The notes beneath the pieces are model-generated. The model did not search any database. It was not told where the DNA came from and saw nothing but the letters and a program-made list of their open reading frames with translations. Both the position numbers and the translations under genes were made by a program. Shown piece by piece: positions 55,669 through 64,000 of a stretch of 64,000 bases of DNA; positions within the stretch are counted from its first letter, which is position 1; each line of letters starts with the position of its first letter. This stretch comes from Shewanella nanhaiensis (GTDB lineage Bacteria > Pseudomonadota > Gammaproteobacteria > Enterobacterales > Shewanellaceae): contig NZ_JAHZST010000008.1 in NCBI RefSeq assembly GCF_019457885.1, forward strand, positions 62,001-126,000. Reading direction: 5' to 3'.

Positions 55669-57741
55669 TTAACCTGAGATTTTTTCACCTAGCACATAGT
55701 GGTTGAACCATTTTTGATCCCACTCCATCTTTGCTTTTCTGTGCTGATACTTACTTAAGCCATGCCCCTCGCCTGGATAAACCACTAGCTCTACAGGTAC
55801 ATTGAGATAGTGTTTTAGGGAGCGATATAGGCCTTGAGCATGGCCTAGTGGAACACGCTGATCGTTTTCACCGATATGGATTAAGGTTGGTGTTTTTATC
55901 TTATCTGCGTAGGTCAGAGAGGAGCCGTGATTGTAAGCTTCAGGTTTCTCCCAAGGCAGACCTTGCATAAAGTTCACCACGTGACCGGGAGTATCCTCAA
56001 GCATCCACTGCAGGCGTTGATCGAAAACGCCTGCGCCAGAGCTGGCAGCTTTAAATCGGTTATTGGTGCTGATTAGGGCATTGGTGAGATAGCCACCGTT
56101 ACTCCAGCCCATAACGGCCATCTTGTCTCCATCGACGATCCCCTCTTTAATTAAGTGGTCGACACCCGCCATAATATCTTTGACTTCGATATCATGTTCA
56201 CGACCAACAAGCTGGGTTAAGAACTGATCGCCGTAACCCGTTGAACCGCGATAGTTAGGGGATAGAAGTGCCCAGCCGTTTGCGGTGAAAGTTGAGCGTC
56301 CATAGGATCTATGCTGTAGCGCGTAGGGGGTCGCAGAAGTTGGGCCACCGTGGATCTGGACTATCAGTGGCAGCGGGCCATCCTCTCTCTTATAACCTGC
56401 TGGTAGGTCTAAAATACCTTCGATAATCGCGCCATCGGGAGCTGTCCATTTGACGATAGAGATCTGCGGTAATTTCCAATTATCCACTTGAGGATTGATG
56501 TTACTCAAGCGTTTTGCTTTGGCACGTTTGCGATTGGCATCGGCAATAAACATGTCGGAGAAGTGATCTAAACCGTTGTGACTAAATGCGACTGTTTTGC
56601 CGTTCTGGCTAAAGCTGTAACTGCCGATCACCATGTCGCCCTGGATAACGTTGCGAGTCCTGCCCTGTTCTCCATCATCAATCTCGGTACATAAGAGCTT
56701 TACGCGTCCATGATCGGCACCTCGGTAACAGATCTCATCACTGTTGGGGCGCCATTTGATATCGCTTGAGTTTAGGGTGACGTCACCTGAGCGTTTGAGC
56801 TCCAGTGAGGGGGCGTCCGTTTTATCGGTGTTGGCAATAAAGAGCTTACCAGGGTGACCATCAAAGTCGATTCTAAACGCAAGCTCAGTATTGTTTTCCT
56901 GCCATGATAAACCCAGTAACCAGCCGTATGGAGAAGGGGCTTCATCTCGCCATTGTGTGTCTACAAGTGTGGAATTCGTTGCCGTTTGAGTGTCGAATAT
57001 TTCGATGTCCGACCAACCCTCTAGGCGAACTAGTTCGTTATCATCTGTGGTGATACGGGCAATTTTGCTTTCATCACTATTGACCTTAAACTCCCAAACC
57101 ACCTTGTCATCATCGAGCAGTAACTTTTGCTTAAAGTGTTGTAAGTCTAGCTGGTAGAGTGGATTTGTTTTACGCTCGCCATGACCATATTTAGGTGCTG
57201 AATGTGACGAGCGCATTGAAGCCCACTCATCCTTATCTTTGACGGTTTTGCTGGTTAAAAAGTAGAGGCTATTCCCGTCGTGGCTTAGCTGAAAGCGGTT
57301 AACACCCTCGACCTCTTTGGTCATAGGTTGGCTATCACCTGTGTTGACTGAGAGTCGAAATACCTGGGCTTTTCCATTGTAGGGAGCTTTCGCTTTATCC
57401 TGTTTTATCTTTCCAAGGTAATAGATGTATTGTCCATCAGGACTCCACTGAGGGCTGGACTCGCTCTCATTGGTAAAGGTCATACGTTTGGATTGACGTG
57501 TTTTAGTATCGATTAACCAGAGATCGCGCTGACTTTTATCTAACTCTTTATCCCAGCGAGACTCAAGCCAAACCGCTTGCTTGCCGTTAGGACTGAGTTG
57601 AACATTGGACATGCCGCCAATATCGAAAAAGTCGTCTGTGGTGATGTCGTGTGTTCTTTGTGTTGCTGCGATTGATGCGCTTGATACAAATGTACTGGCT
57701 GTTATGACTGCCAGCATACTAAAACTGCTTAGCTTCCCCAT
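55669..57741 (-). CDS. Secreted S9-family serine peptidase
   Basis: A 690-residue dipeptidyl/acylaminoacyl peptidase-like enzyme. It has a signal peptide (ending SIAATQ), an N-terminal seven-bladed propeller with TolB/WD-like repeats (LSPNGKQAVW, WSPDGQYIYY, FSQNGKTVAFSHNG), and a C-terminal alpha/beta hydrolase domain. The catalytic Ser is in GWSNGGY, Asp in GENDQRVPLGHA, and His in PGEGHGLSK. The oxyanion region IHGGPTSA is present. It probably degrades peptides in the periplasm or outside. Monocistronic. Confidence 0.92.
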   Translation of the reverse strand: MGKLSSFSMLAVITASTFVSSASIAATQRTHDITTDDFFDIGGMSNVQLSPNGKQAVWLESRWDKELDKSQRDLWLIDTKTRQSKRMTFTNESESSPQWSPDGQYIYYLGKIKQDKAKAPYNGKAQVFRLSVNTGDSQPMTKEVEGVNRFQLSHDGNSLYFLTSKTVKDKDEWASMRSSHSAPKYGHGERKTNPLYQLDLQHFKQKLLLDDDKVVWEFKVNSDESKIARITTDDNELVRLEGWSDIEIFDTQTATNSTLVDTQWRDEAPSPYGWLLGLSWQENNTELAFRIDFDGHPGKLFIANTDKTDAPSLELKRSGDVTLNSSDIKWRPNSDEICYRGADHGRVKLLCTEIDDGEQGRTRNVIQGDMVIGSYSFSQNGKTVAFSHNGLDHFSDMFIADANRKRAKAKRLSNINPQVDNWKLPQISIVKWTAPDGAIIEGILDLPAGYKREDGPLPLIVQIHGGPTSATPYALQHRSYGRSTFTANGWALLSPNYRGSTGYGDQFLTQLVGREHDIEVKDIMAGVDHLIKEGIVDGDKMAVMGWSNGGYLTNALISTNNRFKAASSGAGVFDQRLQWMLEDTPGHVVNFMQGLPWEKPEAYNHGSSLTYADKIKTPTLIHIGENDQRVPLGHAQGLYRSLKHYLNVPVELVVYPGEGHGLSKYQHRKAKMEWDQKWFNHYVLGEKISG

Positions 57742-57856
57742 GATGGTCCCCCTCCTACTATATTATTAGCAGACACAATAACTTAAAATTAAAAGGGCTT
57801 AAATGAGATGAGGGAAAAAGGGTGAGTAAATTTGTTCACCTTGTAGGAAAGTGAGG

Positions 57857-58762
57857 CTAATCAGGTTTGTGGCCCTCTTTTTTGTCATCTTTCATCAGCT
57901 GATTAAGGTAGTTGAGTTCCTCTGAATTTAATAGTTGGCTACTGGCTTTGATTGGAGTTGACACCCTGTTGTTAGCGTAGGTGAGCTTGCCTCTTAAGTA
58001 AGCGGCTTTGGTTATCTGTTTAAGGCCGTAAATCGCGAGAACATAGACAGTGAGCAGAAGCAGAAGTCGAGTCATGGCCTGAGTCATTTCGGAGATCTGA
58101 TCGCCAAGATAGAAGGGAAGGATCACCAGCAGTGTCCTCACTAACCAGTTACATACCATGGCGAAGGTGAGTACCAGTAACCAGCGAAACTTTATATCTT
58201 GTAGGCTCTCTTGATGAGCTTTATGTGATCGCCCCTTGTACTTTTTTAGCATCTGAATAATTAGTACAAAATAGATAAAAGTTTGAATCGATAGGATACC
58301 GGGAAGCAGGGTTCCTAGTGCTCCTATATGGGTAAATGTCAGTCTACTTGATTCAGGTATGTTGCTTAGTTGAACCGTAAAGTGTTGGTTGATGATTGAG
58401 GTGATAAGTACGGCGATCGCAACAATGAGTGCCAGGTAAAAGTGTTTAGAGAGCTTTATATCACGCCTGATGTTATTCAAACTTCGATAGCAATATAGGT
58501 AGAGCAGCGGCATCAAGAGAAAGTAAACCGGAATAATAAGGGTAAAAACAAGGTGAATAGGAGCAGGTGAGTTGTCTCTATTAAGCATGCCGGTAAAAAA
58601 ATACAGCCCCATTAAGCTAAAGATACTCCCCAATAACTTGTGATTACCGTTACCTTCACGGTAGATATAGCGCACATAGAGACCTAAACCTACGCAGTGA
58701 AGGCCACCGAGTAGGGAGAGCCACCAATATCCTTGTGAGAAAAAGCTATTGAATTCATTCAT
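57857..58762 (-). CDS. Membrane sensor domain of the AraC 7TM type lacking its DNA-binding part
   Basis: A 301-residue protein with about seven membrane segments. The C-terminal tail reads LNSEELNYLNQLMKDDKKEGHKPD, the linker that precedes the AraC helix-turn-helix in 7TM AraC-type regulators, but the protein stops there. The 115 bases between its stop and the next gene are too short for the missing domain, so it is a truncated or specialised relative. Function unknown. Confidence 0.65.
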   Translation of the reverse strand: MNEFNSFFSQGYWWLSLLGGLHCVGLGLYVRYIYREGNGNHKLLGSIFSLMGLYFFTGMLNRDNSPAPIHLVFTLIIPVYFLLMPLLYLYCYRSLNNIRRDIKLSKHFYLALIVAIAVLITSIINQHFTVQLSNIPESSRLTFTHIGALGTLLPGILSIQTFIYFVLIIQMLKKYKGRSHKAHQESLQDIKFRWLLVLTFAMVCNWLVRTLLVILPFYLGDQISEMTQAMTRLLLLLTVYVLAIYGLKQITKAAYLRGKLTYANNRVSTPIKASSQLLNSEELNYLNQLMKDDKKEGHKPD

Positions 58763-58919
58763 AACAATTCATTGTTATGGTAATGGCTAGTCAGAAGCAA
58801 GAGTAGTGAGTGAATTTTCATCAAATATTTGGAACTGCTATCGACAGAAAAGTTCCCAAGCGTAAGTTGAGCAGATATACAAAGCATCACTAAGGTTAAT
58901 AGTGTTAAATGCTTGAGGT

Positions 58920-59327
58920 CTATTTTGCTTTTCTTAAATGCCGATTTGATGCGTGGACAGGTGGTTTACCTGGGGCTGCTTTGCGTTCGGCGAGTAGGTG
59001 GCGTATGGCCATAATTGGATGTGGAAGCAACATTCTTGGGCCTGCGAAGATCATGATCTCTCTGGCTTTGGCTTTCATATGTGGCTTATAGCAATGAACG
59101 GGACACTTATTGCAGGTAGGTTTGTCTTGTCCATAGGGGCAGCGATCGAGTCGGGTATGGGCATACTCTAAAAAAGTTTGGCAATCTTCGCACTGTTCAA
59201 TAGAAGCGGCATGTTGATGTGCTTTGCAATAGATCTGTACCATAGCGCTCATGGTTTTATATTCGTAGAGTAGCTTGCCGTCTAGTAGCGCTTGTTCTGT
59301 CATCTGTGTCTCTACTTCATTGCTCAA
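58920..59327 (-). CDS. ygbA: Nitrous oxide-stimulated promoter family protein (YgbA-like)
   Basis: A 135-residue cysteine-rich protein. The family pattern is clear: TMSAMVQIYCKAHQH, CEDCQTFLEYAHTRLDRCPYGQ, then KPTCNKCPVHCYKPHMKAKAREIMIFAGPRML. Seven or more conserved Cys suggest zinc or iron-sulfur binding. E. coli YgbA is induced under nitrosative stress. A perfect FNR box lies 130 bases upstream (59457-59470), consistent with anaerobic control. Confidence 0.88.
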   Translation of the reverse strand: MSNEVETQMTEQALLDGKLLYEYKTMSAMVQIYCKAHQHAASIEQCEDCQTFLEYAHTRLDRCPYGQDKPTCNKCPVHCYKPHMKAKAREIMIFAGPRMLLPHPIMAIRHLLAERKAAPGKPPVHASNRHLRKAK

Positions 59328-59418
59328 GTTCTTAACACCATTTTAGACGAATGACTGGCAGAATCTATGAAGGTGCGCACAGAATGTAGCTTTAAAACTA
59401 TGAGGTGATATCTCTCGT

Positions 59419-59490
59419 TTTGTTAATGTCGATTCCATTAACAAATTAATACCTTATTGATCCCCATCAAACGTCCTAGTTAGGTATAAT
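59419..59490. promoter_or_regulatory. FNR box and 10-base palindrome upstream of the YgbA-like gene
   Basis: TTGAT-CCCC-ATCAA at 59457-59470 is a perfect FNR/EtrA box. TTTGTTAATG (59419) and its exact reverse complement CATTAACAAA (59436) form a second operator-like palindrome. TATAAT at 59485 could be a + strand -10 box. The rest of 59328-59777 holds no gene. Confidence 0.6.
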
Positions 59491-59777
59491 ACTCCGATAT
59501 TTATCTCGGTTTCTGCGGTTTTCTTTATCGGTATTGTTATAAACCTCAGTAGAACTCTCTTGTTTTGTTGAAATTTTTAATCGGATACTCTCTTACTGAA
59601 ACAGGACCTGATAATGATAAAACAGAGGTTTTTGGGATGTTGAAATAAAAAATCGGATAAACACTTGATTTATAGCAAGAGAATGAATTAATAATACTGG
59701 TTACTAGTTGTACATTTATGTACATAAATAACATAATCAGATTTTTAGAGTTAGCAGAAAATTATTGGTGGATGACA

Positions 59778-60617
<840 letters not shown>

Positions 60618-60649
60618 CTCATTTACCCAAGTGGGTATTAGTATAAAAT

Positions 60650-60676
60650 AGGGCGAGCTTAGGTTCGTCCTTTTTA
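60650..60676 (+). terminator. Rho-independent terminator
   Basis: AGGGCGA and TCGTCCT, with one G-T pair and an 8-base loop, followed by TTTTT. It lies after the Glu-Pro protein gene. Confidence 0.62.
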
Positions 60677-60709
60677 TTGGTTACCGTTTTACGGCATGTT
60701 GGAGTCTTT

Positions 60710-61009
60710 ATGCGTTTAGTGTTACTGGGTTTCTTGCTCTCTTTATTGACCGCCTGTACTCAAAATCCTGAGTGGACCCTATTTTATTATCCCGATGAGC
60801 CGCAGATCCCGGCAGATGCTGAGTTAAGCGAGCATATCTCAGGCTATTATGGCACCTCAGAGCAATGCTTACTCAAAGGCGCTGGTATGGTGAAATTGAG
60901 TAACTCAGGTATAGGTAGTTACCAATGTGGCCACTTGTGCGTCGCAAAAGAGCAAAATGGCTTAAGTTGTCAAACCTACCTAGATTCATTAATTCCTACG
61001 TCAGACTGA
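60710..61009 (+). CDS. Small lipoprotein of unknown function
   Basis: A 99-residue protein starting at ATG 60710 (TGGAG upstream): MRLVLLGFLLSLLTAC is a lipoprotein signal with lipobox LTAC. The mature part carries four Cys (EQCLLK, YQCGHLC, LSCQTYL) that may pair into disulfides. I recognise no family. It precedes the DUF3630-srkA-dsbA group. Confidence 0.72.
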   Translation: MRLVLLGFLLSLLTACTQNPEWTLFYYPDEPQIPADAELSEHISGYYGTSEQCLLKGAGMVKLSNSGIGSYQCGHLCVAKEQNGLSCQTYLDSLIPTSD

Positions 61010-61067
61010 AAAGTTTAATTTCCATAACTCATTCAAATTTATATCTGTATTTTAAGAGATCTCATTA

Positions 61068-61361
61068 ATGAAGTTACAGTCTATCTCGCTTGATCCTACG
61101 TCGAAGAGCTTATCTATTGTGGCTAATATCGACTTTGAAGCTTTTGAGCTTTTCGCTGAGCCACTGTCGAGGGCGATAGATGCCAGAGTGATAGAGCGTC
61201 AATGGGGGGCTGATAGGCATCAATGGTTACTGGATTTTGAAGGAACTCAGATACAACTCAACTATGAGTTTTACGGAGATATCTGCTGGTTGTCAGTGGA
61301 GCGAGATGATGAATTTGAAGTGCTAGAGTTTCTCGCTAGCCTGCTGGAGAGACAAAGATGA
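61068..61361 (+). CDS. Small acidic protein, DUF3630-like
   Basis: A 97-residue cytoplasmic protein. The C-terminal half has LNYEFYGDICWLSVERDDEFEVLEFLASLL, an acidic amphipathic pattern I associate with DUF3630; this family assignment is tentative. Its stop overlaps the ATG of srkA by 4 bases, so the two are translationally coupled. Confidence 0.7.
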   Translation: MKLQSISLDPTSKSLSIVANIDFEAFELFAEPLSRAIDARVIERQWGADRHQWLLDFEGTQIQLNYEFYGDICWLSVERDDEFEVLEFLASLLERQR

Positions 61362-62362
61362 ATCAAGAACAGCAAGGGGCGGGGTTTCATTACCAAGCAT
61401 TAACGCCTGATCTTATTTTAGATGCGATTGAGAGCTTAGAGATCTACCCTGAAACAGGTCTATTGCCCCTAAATAGCTATGAGAACCGGGTGTATCAGTT
61501 TCGTTGTGATAATGGTGTTCGTTATGTGGTGAAGTTTTATCGCCCGGAGCGCTGGAGCAATGAACAGATACAGGAGGAGCATGACTTTTCTCAGGCGCTA
61601 TTTGATGAGGAGGTACCAGTTGCTACACCTGTCATTATCGGTGGCCGTTCATTACATGAGTATCAAGGCTTTAGATTTGCTCTCTTCCCCTCTATTGGTG
61701 GTCGATCCTTTGAGGTGGACAACTTAGAGCAGCTTGAAGCGACAGGTCGCTTTATTGGGCGTATTCATCAATTTTCACGGCAGGGGAGTTTCCAACATCG
61801 AGACTTAGTTAATCCTCAGGTGCTGGGTGATGAGTCTCTGCTTTGGTTAAAAGAGTCGGGTCATGTTCCTAGTTCCTTAGTTTTGCCCTATTTCACCATT
61901 GTCGAACAGGTGTTGGACAGGTCGAAAGAGATCTGGAGTCAGCAAAACCCTAAGCAGATACGCCTTCATGGTGACTTGCATCCGGGAAATATCCTCTGGA
62001 CACCTGACGGCCCAGGTTTTGTCGATCTTGATGATGCACGTACAGGGCCTGCAATTCAGGATCTGTGGATGATGATCACAGGTGATAAACCACAGAAACT
62101 GCTTCAGTTAGAGATATTACTCGAGGCTTATGAGGAGTTTTGTGAGTTTGACCCTAAAGAGCTAAAGCTGATTGAACCCTTAAGAGCGATGCGAATGTTG
62201 CATTATAACGCTTGGCTCAGCCGTCGCTGGGAAGATCCGGCTTTTCCAATGAACTTCCCTTGGTATGGTGAGGAGAAGTATTGGGAGCAGCAGATCCTCT
62301 CATTTAAGGAGCAACTTGCTGTACTGGACGAGCCTGCATTGAGCTTAATTCCGGGGTATTAA
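61358..62362 (+). CDS. srkA: Stress response kinase A
   Basis: A 334-residue Ser/Thr kinase of the YihE/RdoA type that acts in envelope stress. The catalytic loop is RLHGDLHPGNILW and the metal site is FVDLDDARTGPAIQDLWMM; LPLNSYENRVYQFRCDNGVRYVVKFYRP contains the N-lobe Lys. It starts within the previous gene. In E. coli the same gene directly precedes dsbA, as here. Confidence 0.95.
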   Translation: MNQEQQGAGFHYQALTPDLILDAIESLEIYPETGLLPLNSYENRVYQFRCDNGVRYVVKFYRPERWSNEQIQEEHDFSQALFDEEVPVATPVIIGGRSLHEYQGFRFALFPSIGGRSFEVDNLEQLEATGRFIGRIHQFSRQGSFQHRDLVNPQVLGDESLLWLKESGHVPSSLVLPYFTIVEQVLDRSKEIWSQQNPKQIRLHGDLHPGNILWTPDGPGFVDLDDARTGPAIQDLWMMITGDKPQKLLQLEILLEAYEEFCEFDPKELKLIEPLRAMRMLHYNAWLSRRWEDPAFPMNFPWYGEEKYWEQQILSFKEQLAVLDEPALSLIPGY

Positions 62363-62510
62363 CCGAGAGCTGATATTGAGTGAGATAGGTATAACTCTCA
62401 TTTTGTAACAGAAAAATGAACTAATGCGCTTGAGGTAGACTCGAAAGAACATTATCTTATTCGCAAATTATTAAAAACCATTTAGCGTTTTGCGCAAAAA
62501 AGGAATCATC

Positions 62511-63122
62511 ATGAAAAAAGCATTACTGATTGCTCTGGCCCTGTTAACGGCTCCAATGGCAGCATTGGCTGTCGATTACAAAGAGGGTGTGCATTACACT
62601 GTGATCAACCAAGGCCCAGCCACTGCTAAACCGGAAATTACTGAGTTTTTCTCATTTTATTGTGGCCACTGTTATAACTTCTCTAAAGTTCAAGTACCGC
62701 AAATAAAGGCTAACTTGCCTGAAGGTGTCGTGTTTAAGCAGAACCATGTTGAGTTTATTGGCAGAGAGATGGGTACTGAGATGTCACGTGCATTTGCTGT
62801 TGCTCATCAGCTGAAGGTTGAAGATAAGATTGAGAAAGCCATTTTTGCAGCTATTCATGATAAGAAGCAGCACTTCACCAACCGTGATGATGTACGTAAG
62901 CTGTTTATCGCTAATGGTGTAGAGGGTAAAGATTTCGATGCTGCAGCCGACTCGTTTATGGTGAGTGCTCAGATGTCACAGATGAAGCGCGCTACTGAAA
63001 ACGCTCAGATCTCAGGTGTTCCCTCTTTAGTGGTTAATGGTAAATACCGTGTTGAAACCGGTGCTATCAAATCTTATGACGAGCTACTGGATATCGCTTA
63101 CTACCTAACTTCGATGAAGTAA
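62511..63122 (+). CDS. dsbA: Thiol:disulfide interchange protein DsbA
   Basis: A 203-residue periplasmic oxidase that introduces disulfide bonds into exported proteins. ATG at 62511 follows AAGGAA and starts a clear signal peptide (ending ALAVDY). The active site is Cys51-Gly-His-Cys54; E. coli DsbA has CPHC. SGVPSLVVNG carries the cis-Pro. The srkA-dsbA order is conserved in gammaproteobacteria. It ends at a strong terminator. Confidence 0.95.
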   Translation: MKKALLIALALLTAPMAALAVDYKEGVHYTVINQGPATAKPEITEFFSFYCGHCYNFSKVQVPQIKANLPEGVVFKQNHVEFIGREMGTEMSRAFAVAHQLKVEDKIEKAIFAAIHDKKQHFTNRDDVRKLFIANGVEGKDFDAAADSFMVSAQMSQMKRATENAQISGVPSLVVNGKYRVETGAIKSYDELLDIAYYLTSMK

Positions 63123-63140
63123 GCTTTAGCGTTAAACATA

Positions 63141-63164
63141 AAGGAGCCTAACGGCTCCTTTTTT
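63141..63164 (+). terminator. Rho-independent terminator after dsbA
   Basis: AAGGAGCC, loop TAAC, GGCTCCTT, then more T. Confidence 0.92.
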
Positions 63165-63467
63165 GTGTCTGGAACACTTATGCCAAAGCCCAGGGATGGA
63201 GCGCTTTGGTGTTTGTACATGGCAGGAGATGTTCCTACATCTCAGTGCATTCCTATCACTGACCCATAGGGATATGGGAAATGTCTTTAAAGCGAATGGA
63301 GCGCTTAAGACCGTGATAGTCAGGGGACTTATCCCTTGGGCTGGGTACCAGAAATAGTTCCTACGACTTCCACTGCGTCATAGAGATGAACGAATAAAGG
63401 CTGGACTAAGGGATTAACATGAGGGGGGGGATGGAATTTGGAGGAAGGCTTTATTGAAAATAAAAGC

Positions 63468-63529
63468 AAAAAAAACCGTATTCCCTGGTCGCAAGAAATA
63501 CGGCTATTGAGCCATGAGGCTCAGTTTTA
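63468..63529 (-). ncRNA. Candidate small RNA with terminator
   Basis: On the minus strand two hairpins, TGAGCC/GGCTCA (63508-63523) and CCGTATT/AATACGG (63476-63503), end in eight U (63468-63475). TTGACA (63559-63564) and TGTTAC (63536-63541) with a 17-base spacer form a possible promoter, giving a transcript of about 62 bases. The rest of 63165-63764 shows no gene. The -10 match is weak and expression is unproven. Confidence 0.35.
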
Positions 63530-63764
63530 CCCTGAGTAACAAGACTAACTTAACAGGCTGTCAATTTGTTGGCAAGTGTCAATGTTATTTGTTTGATTAG
63601 CTATAAGTCTGATAGACAAAATTTTTTTGAACTTTTATACGATTGGTTTCAAATATTTACAATTATAAACATTTTTTAATGCAACTCTCATGGTAAAACA
63701 CCTGTCAAATACTGAAGTATTATCCATAATTAATTAAGAATAAAAGCGGTAATAGGAGGCCTAT

Positions 63765-63977
63765 GTGAGAGTTTTTCCTGTCTATGCACCAAAGCTTATC
63801 GTTAAGCATGCACGTATATTTTTGTCTGGGGTGATCTGGGTGAAAGATCTAGGTCGATTAGAGTTCGACAAGGGGAGGTTTTTACTTCCTAGAAAAAGCT
63901 TACCTGAGGTGAAGCAAGCTGTGATTGAGCTCAATGATCTCATTGAGGCTCAAAGTAGCGAAGCGAAGATAGCTTAG
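63765..63977 (+). CDS. ytfK: DUF1107 (YtfK-like) protein
   Basis: A 70-residue protein with GTG start after AGGAGG. The central GVIWVKDLGRLEFDKGRFLLPRK aligns with the E. coli YtfK segment [21 protein letters not shown], and the length is the same as that protein (68 residues). YtfK stimulates SpoT to make (p)ppGpp under phosphate or fatty acid starvation. It ends within the window. Confidence 0.8.
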   Translation: MRVFPVYAPKLIVKHARIFLSGVIWVKDLGRLEFDKGRFLLPRKSLPEVKQAVIELNDLIEAQSSEAKIA

Positions 63978-64000
63978 ATCTTCGCATTCGTACAATACTG

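Noticed and set aside
59546..59734. 62-residue minus-strand frame upstream of the Glu-Pro protein
   Set aside because: It covers a regulatory gap with no clear ribosome site, has an odd composition and overlaps the start region of the + gene.
63163..63357. 64-residue + strand frame after dsbA
   Set aside because: It begins in the dsbA terminator, has no ribosome site and resembles no family; more likely intergenic repeat sequence.
63468..63529. Identity of the candidate small RNA as Spot 42
   Set aside because: The region near dsbA suggested it, but the conserved Spot 42 5' end is absent.

Overview
The window looks like chromosome from a marine gammaproteobacterium, most probably Shewanella or a close relative. 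The reasons are the moderate-to-low GC, the srkA-dsbA pair, a YgiQ-type radical SAM protein, a Gfa/AdhC/FghA formaldehyde set, a fused ThrE exporter, and giant secreted proteins with calcium-binding thrombospondin type 3 repeats of a kind common in Shewanella. I saw no rRNA, tRNA or CRISPR. All family calls come from reading motifs; no search was run.

Region 1 (1-24914) is one + strand operon of giant cell-surface or secreted proteins. It holds a >3546-residue repeat protein cut by the window edge, two PpiC/SurA-like lipoprotein-type foldases, a 1805-residue lipoprotein with PA14-like modules and thrombospondin type 3 repeats, and a 1958-residue secreted protein with a LamG-like domain. The last protein ends in a hydrophobic pre-toxin-like segment and a nuclease-like D...ExK motif. 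Overlapping its stop codon by 4 bases is a cytoplasmic beta-propeller gene. This arrangement looks like a polymorphic toxin with its immunity gene and a surface delivery apparatus with its own chaperones. The toxin tip and the start of the propeller gene lie in a visibly AT-richer segment.

Region 2 (24969-34431) holds an extra signal peptidase I, then a PAS-AraC regulator divergent from a seven-gene operon: Gfo/Idh/MocA dehydrogenase, two sugar isomerase/epimerases, an MFS transporter, a DUF1080 (3-keto-glycoside hydrolase-like) protein, a GMC oxidoreductase and its gluconate dehydrogenase subunit 3-like partner. Together they fit oxidation of glycosides to 3-keto sugars followed by cleavage.

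Region 3 (34432-37218) has a type II NADH dehydrogenase, a CIA30 protein and a HAD phosphatase.

Region 4 (37277-42465) is a formaldehyde-detoxification locus: a LysR regulator, gfa, a YbiI-like zinc-finger protein, adhC-fghA and an SMR transporter. Four promoters here share one architecture: a TTAC(C/T)-N4-(G/A)GTAA palindrome, ATTATCA exactly 36 bases after its start, and TATAAT exactly 59 bases after its start. That puts the palindrome near -65, the classic LysR activator position. They appear to form one regulon.

Region 5 (42475-64000) is mostly housekeeping and envelope genes: a FolM-like reductase, an Omp85-type protein, ThrE, MAPEG, YgiQ, a DUF1232 protein, an NTF2-isochorismatase fusion with a divergent LysR, a REP-associated transposase with nearby repeats, SYLF, an S9 peptidase, an AraC-type membrane domain lacking its DNA-binding part, a YgbA-like protein with an FNR box upstream, a membrane protein with 21 Glu-Pro repeats, srkA-dsbA, and a YtfK-like protein. 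A MITE-like inverted-repeat element lies at 46940-47206 and a possible small RNA at 63468-63529 on the minus strand.
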